Source: Kofleriaceae bacterium
GTDB taxonomy: Bacteria > Myxococcota_A > Polyangia > Haliangiales > Haliangiaceae
DNA: 64,000 nucleotides
NCBI GenBank assembly: GCA_018057825.1
Contig: JAGPCY010000003.1
Coordinates: 58,070 to 122,069 of the forward strand
Direction of reading: 5' to 3'
The translations under genes and the position numbers were made by a program. Shown piece after piece: positions 61,309-64,000 of the stretch (position 1 is the stretch's first letter; every line of letters begins with the position of its first letter). Under the pieces are notes generated by a model that was not told where the DNA came from, searched no databases, and was given only the letters and a program-made list of their open reading frames with translations.

Positions 61309-63840
61309 TCACGACAGGCCGGCGGCGGTCAACCGGCGCGCGAGCTCCGGATCGACCCTGGTCTCCATGCGGATATCGAGGTCACGGCCTCGCCGGTCGA
61401 CCTGCCAGAAACCGACCTGCCGGAGGTCGCTGGCGAACCGTGCGCGCTTGCGCGCGACGAGGGGGTCGGCCCAGGCGTGCCAGCGCGACACGGGGAGGCC
61501 TTCGCGGATCACCGCCGGGTCGGCCGTACCGTCGGCCTGCGTAGCCATGACCACCGCGTTCCAGACCGCGATCGCGAACTCGAGCACCTCCCGCAGCGCG
61601 CCCTCGCCGGCCGCCGCGCGCTCCGCATCGATCATCGGCTGCGCGAAGTCGAGGATGGTCTCCGACAGCTTGCGGCCCGCGCCGATCGCCCGCACCAAAT
61701 CGACGTGGGCCAGCGGCGCACCGAGCTCGTCGAGCCCGAGCTCGCGGCGGCTCTGGGCCGGGTCGAGCCCCTGGGCGGGATGGCGCGCGTGACGATGCTC
61801 TTGCTGCTTCAGCATCAGGTGGACCTGCCGCCGACCGTCGTCGTCGCCCACCGCCGCGCGGGGTGTGCGCCCTCCGAGCGAGGACAAGGGCTGGTCGAGC
61901 CAGGCCGAGGCGGTGTCGCGCACCGGCGGCGCCGAGGTGCCCGAGACGTACTGCGCATCGATCATCACGTGCTCGCCCCCCGCCACGTCCAGGGGCTCCC
62001 GCGTCTGCTTCTTCCACGTCGCCAGGTCGCCGAGGGCCTCGCGTAGCCGGGCGACCAGCGCCGCCGCCCGCTCCGCCGAGTTGGTCTCGACCACCAGCCG
62101 CGTCGGGGTGAGGCGCGCCGTCCCGATGACGGTTTCGGACCAGGTCGCGTGGGCGGCGTTGCCGGCGCGGGTGAAGGTGAAGCGCGCCCCGGTCTGGTCG
62201 CGCTCATCGACGTGCGCGCCGTCGCACGCGGCCAGCCGCGCGAACGCCTCGTCGAGACCGCCGCGACGGAGGTCGAAGAGATCCTCCATCACCGCCACGT
62301 CGTGACCGTCGGTGTTCGTGACCTTCGCGGGGAGCGCGGCCCGCCGCAGCGCCTCCTCGACCTCGGCGTCCCACAGCGCCAGCAAGCGCGGCGCGAGGTC
62401 GCCTGGTCCGGTGGACTCGCGGAGCTGCGACACCACCCGGTCCGCGCTCCACGGGTCGAGCGGTGCCCCGTGGACGCCGCACAGCAAGACCACGTCACCC
62501 GCGACCACGCGGCCGAGGAGGGCGTCGCGCACCACGACCTGCTTCGACGCCTGGACCTCGTCGATGAAGCAGCGCGCGCCGGTCACCAGGTCGACCGCGT
62601 CGAACCCGTAGCCCGGTTCGACCCGCAAGACCTCCCAGATGCTGAGCGGCGTCGCGAGCTGGCGCTCGATCCACCGTCGGTCCTCGGCCGGCAGCGCGGC
62701 CCCCTGGCTGCGCAGGTAGCGCGCACCGAGCGGCTCGCCGTCGAACCGCAGGACGTACGCGACCCAGTACGTCAACAACGATTGATGGCGGCCGTCCTTG
62801 ACGAAGGGCAACGCCTCGTCGATGCGGCGCACCAGGGTCTCGCGATCGAAGCGCTGCCGGCCGTAATCGAGGATGGCCGCGGTGATTCGCTCATCGCGAT
62901 CGTGCAGCGCCAGGCGCCGAGAGGCCGGCGTGGTCGGCGCGGTCGGCGCGACCGGCGCCTTCGCGTCGAGGTGGCAGCGCTTGAACTTCTTGCCGCTGCC
63001 ACACGGGCAGGGCTCGTTGCGACCGACCCCGCTGTACAGCGCCGCAGGGGGCGCGCTGCTAGCGCGGGCCGCGCGGGCCGCGCGGGCGATGACCGAGTGC
63101 TGCGGAGCGATGACCTGGCCCTGGGGTTCCTGCCCCTCGGCCAGCGCCGTGACCGCGCGCAGCGCCGCGATCAGCACCGCGACGTCGGCGGCCTTGGCGG
63201 CCTGCGGCGCACCTCGGAGGATATGAAGCACGATCGGCGCGACCGAGCTGCCGGTCAGCGCGCGGATCGCCTCGCCGCTGCACGGACCGCCCTCGGCCAG
63301 CAACATCGACGTGCTCGGGAGCCTCTCCGCCTCCGCGGATTGTCCGGACGCGATGAGTCGGTGGAGCTGCGCGACGCTGCCGCGCTCATGGTAGAGCACG
63401 AACCCGGCCTCGGCCCCCCCAGCGCCCTGCACGCATCCCTCGAGCACGCGCCCCGACGGCTCCACGCGGATCGCGACCGGCTCGTCGGCCTCGAACACGT
63501 TCCACGGCTCGGCGGCCGCGAAGTCGTGGGTCGCCTCGAGCAAGTCGAGCAACAAGTCCGGAGCCATCGGCTCGAGCGCCGAGCCGTGCTCGAAGCCCAG
63601 TCCAAGCGCCGCCTTGGTGGCGAGCGCGGGCTGCGGCAGCTCCACGACCTCCAGGCCGTGCGCCGCCGCGCACTCGGCGAGCGCCGGCTCGCACTTCAGC
63701 ACCTCGTCGCCGCACCTGCTCCGCAGCGCCGCCAGGCCCGCTGCGTCCGTCGTCTCGATGGCCGCTTCGAGCCCCGCTTCACCAAACGCCAGGTACGCGA
63801 ACGCCTCCTCGCGAGCGACCGCGAGAGGCCCGAGCTTCAT
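61309..63840 (-). CDS. Large SEC-C motif protein
   Basis: 843 residues from ATG 63840; the frame is open upstream through hexamer tract 7, which would add only a Gly/Leu repeat. Around residues 300-325 lies the SEC-C zinc-binding motif GRNEPCPCGSGKKFKRCHLD, as in SecA, where it binds zinc and mediates protein contact. The rest is unrecognised. The N-terminal 280 residues are helical; the C-terminal 500 include HDRDERITAAILDYGRQ and RCFIDEVQASKQVVVRDALLGRVVAG-like strands. Cytoplasmic. SEC-C proteins of this size are found in many delta-proteobacteria, mostly uncharacterised. Confidence 0.82.
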   Translation of the reverse strand: MKLGPLAVAREEAFAYLAFGEAGLEAAIETTDAAGLAALRSRCGDEVLKCEPALAECAAAHGLEVVELPQPALATKAALGLGFEHGSALEPMAPDLLLDLLEATHDFAAAEPWNVFEADEPVAIRVEPSGRVLEGCVQGAGGAEAGFVLYHERGSVAQLHRLIASGQSAEAERLPSTSMLLAEGGPCSGEAIRALTGSSVAPIVLHILRGAPQAAKAADVAVLIAALRAVTALAEGQEPQGQVIAPQHSVIARAARAARASSAPPAALYSGVGRNEPCPCGSGKKFKRCHLDAKAPVAPTAPTTPASRRLALHDRDERITAAILDYGRQRFDRETLVRRIDEALPFVKDGRHQSLLTYWVAYVLRFDGEPLGARYLRSQGAALPAEDRRWIERQLATPLSIWEVLRVEPGYGFDAVDLVTGARCFIDEVQASKQVVVRDALLGRVVAGDVVLLCGVHGAPLDPWSADRVVSQLRESTGPGDLAPRLLALWDAEVEEALRRAALPAKVTNTDGHDVAVMEDLFDLRRGGLDEAFARLAACDGAHVDERDQTGARFTFTRAGNAAHATWSETVIGTARLTPTRLVVETNSAERAAALVARLREALGDLATWKKQTREPLDVAGGEHVMIDAQYVSGTSAPPVRDTASAWLDQPLSSLGGRTPRAAVGDDDGRRQVHLMLKQQEHRHARHPAQGLDPAQSRRELGLDELGAPLAHVDLVRAIGAGRKLSETILDFAQPMIDAERAAAGEGALREVLEFAIAVWNAVVMATQADGTADPAVIREGLPVSRWHAWADPLVARKRARFASDLRQVGFWQVDRRGRDLDIRMETRVDPELARRLTAAGLS

Positions 63841-63883
63841 GACAAATCGCACGGGAGTGCTTGTACGCGTCCCCCCTGACGCC

Positions 63884-63948
63884 CGAGAGAACCCGAACCC
63901 GAACCCGAACCCGAGTCCGAACCCGAGTCCGAGTCCGAGTCCGAGTTC
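63884..63948. repeat. Hexamer tract 7 (GAACCC/GAGTCC)n
   Basis: About 11 units, first GAACCC, then GAGTCC, as in tract 3. It lies 44 bases upstream of the SEC-C gene start. A hairpin at 63973-63989 suggests that a minus-strand gene ends just beyond the window. Confidence 0.9.
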
Positions 63949-63972
63949 CACCAACCTACGCTGAAGCACCAA

Positions 63973-63989
63973 GCGCCCCGGAGGGGCGC
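63973..63989. terminator. Candidate hairpin at the right edge
   Basis: GCGCCCC-GGA-GGGGCGC gives a perfect seven-base stem and three-base loop. It has no T-run on the plus side and a weak one (TTGGTGCTT) on the minus side, so it may end a gene lying right of the window. Confidence 0.4.
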
Positions 63990-64000
63990 GTCTCGGAGAG

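Noticed and set aside
63841..63972. Extended N-terminus of the SEC-C protein reading through tract 7
   Set aside because: It adds only a Gly/Leu/Phe repeat from the hexamer tract; ATG 63840 gives a sensible N-terminus.

Overview
The window is very GC-rich DNA (roughly 73-75% outside one islet). It carries markers of Myxococcota: Cys-rich CGDG repeats, lipoproteins with Asp-Ala-Pro linkers, FHA/DUF4388 proteins, an FHA-type sigma54 activator, Hanks-type kinases and a MYXO-CTERM-like tail. A Haliangiales/Kofleriaceae relative is my best guess (inference). I see no rRNA, tRNA, CRISPR array, integrase or transposase.

Layout. 1-4179: a foreign-looking islet (two genes of much lower GC, then a modular S1-repeat protein), flanked by a near-identical direct repeat of the 3' end of a Bax-inhibitor-1-like gene. 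4006-8401: that membrane gene, then a divergent cluster of inactive rhomboid, phosphopantetheinyl transferase and FHA-sigma54 activator. 8454-16390: a large Cys-rich/propeller lipoprotein, a TPR membrane protein and a kinase-STAND-coiled-coil protein. 16802-21517: YXWXXGXW lipoprotein, trpS, a small anchored protein and recQ. 21504-27224: a pseudokinase, a hydrolase, an FHA-DUF4388 protein and a lipoprotein. 27477-35846: a metallo-beta-lactamase-fold pair and a five-gene coupled operon (S9 peptidase, TruC-like pseudouridine synthase, two FadL-like barrels, propeller lipoprotein). 35904-43642: a radical SAM/SPASM operon with a MopE-like metal-binding membrane protein, a myxo-type metallopeptidase and metK. 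43743-52548: lipoproteins, an M1 aminopeptidase, an AAA ATPase plus winged-helix pair and a POT transporter. 52704-54986: a small, less GC-rich patch with a gene remnant resembling an anti-phage dCTP deaminase C-terminus, plus secreted proteins. 55160-63840: secreted Cys-rich proteins, an ECF sigma/anti-sigma operon with a barrel-like protein, and a SEC-C protein.

Most striking non-coding signal: seven tracts of a degenerate CCGARN hexamer. Six of them fill the spaces between convergent gene pairs, and the seventh lies upstream of the last gene. The tracts have almost no stop codons in any frame, so long reading frames running through them are artefacts.

Most genes are tightly packed, with repeated GTGA or ATGA stop/start overlaps that define coupled operons. 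Candidate systems for follow-up are the duplicated-end islet, the hexamer tracts, the radical SAM/MopE-like operon, and the winged-helix/ATPase pair.
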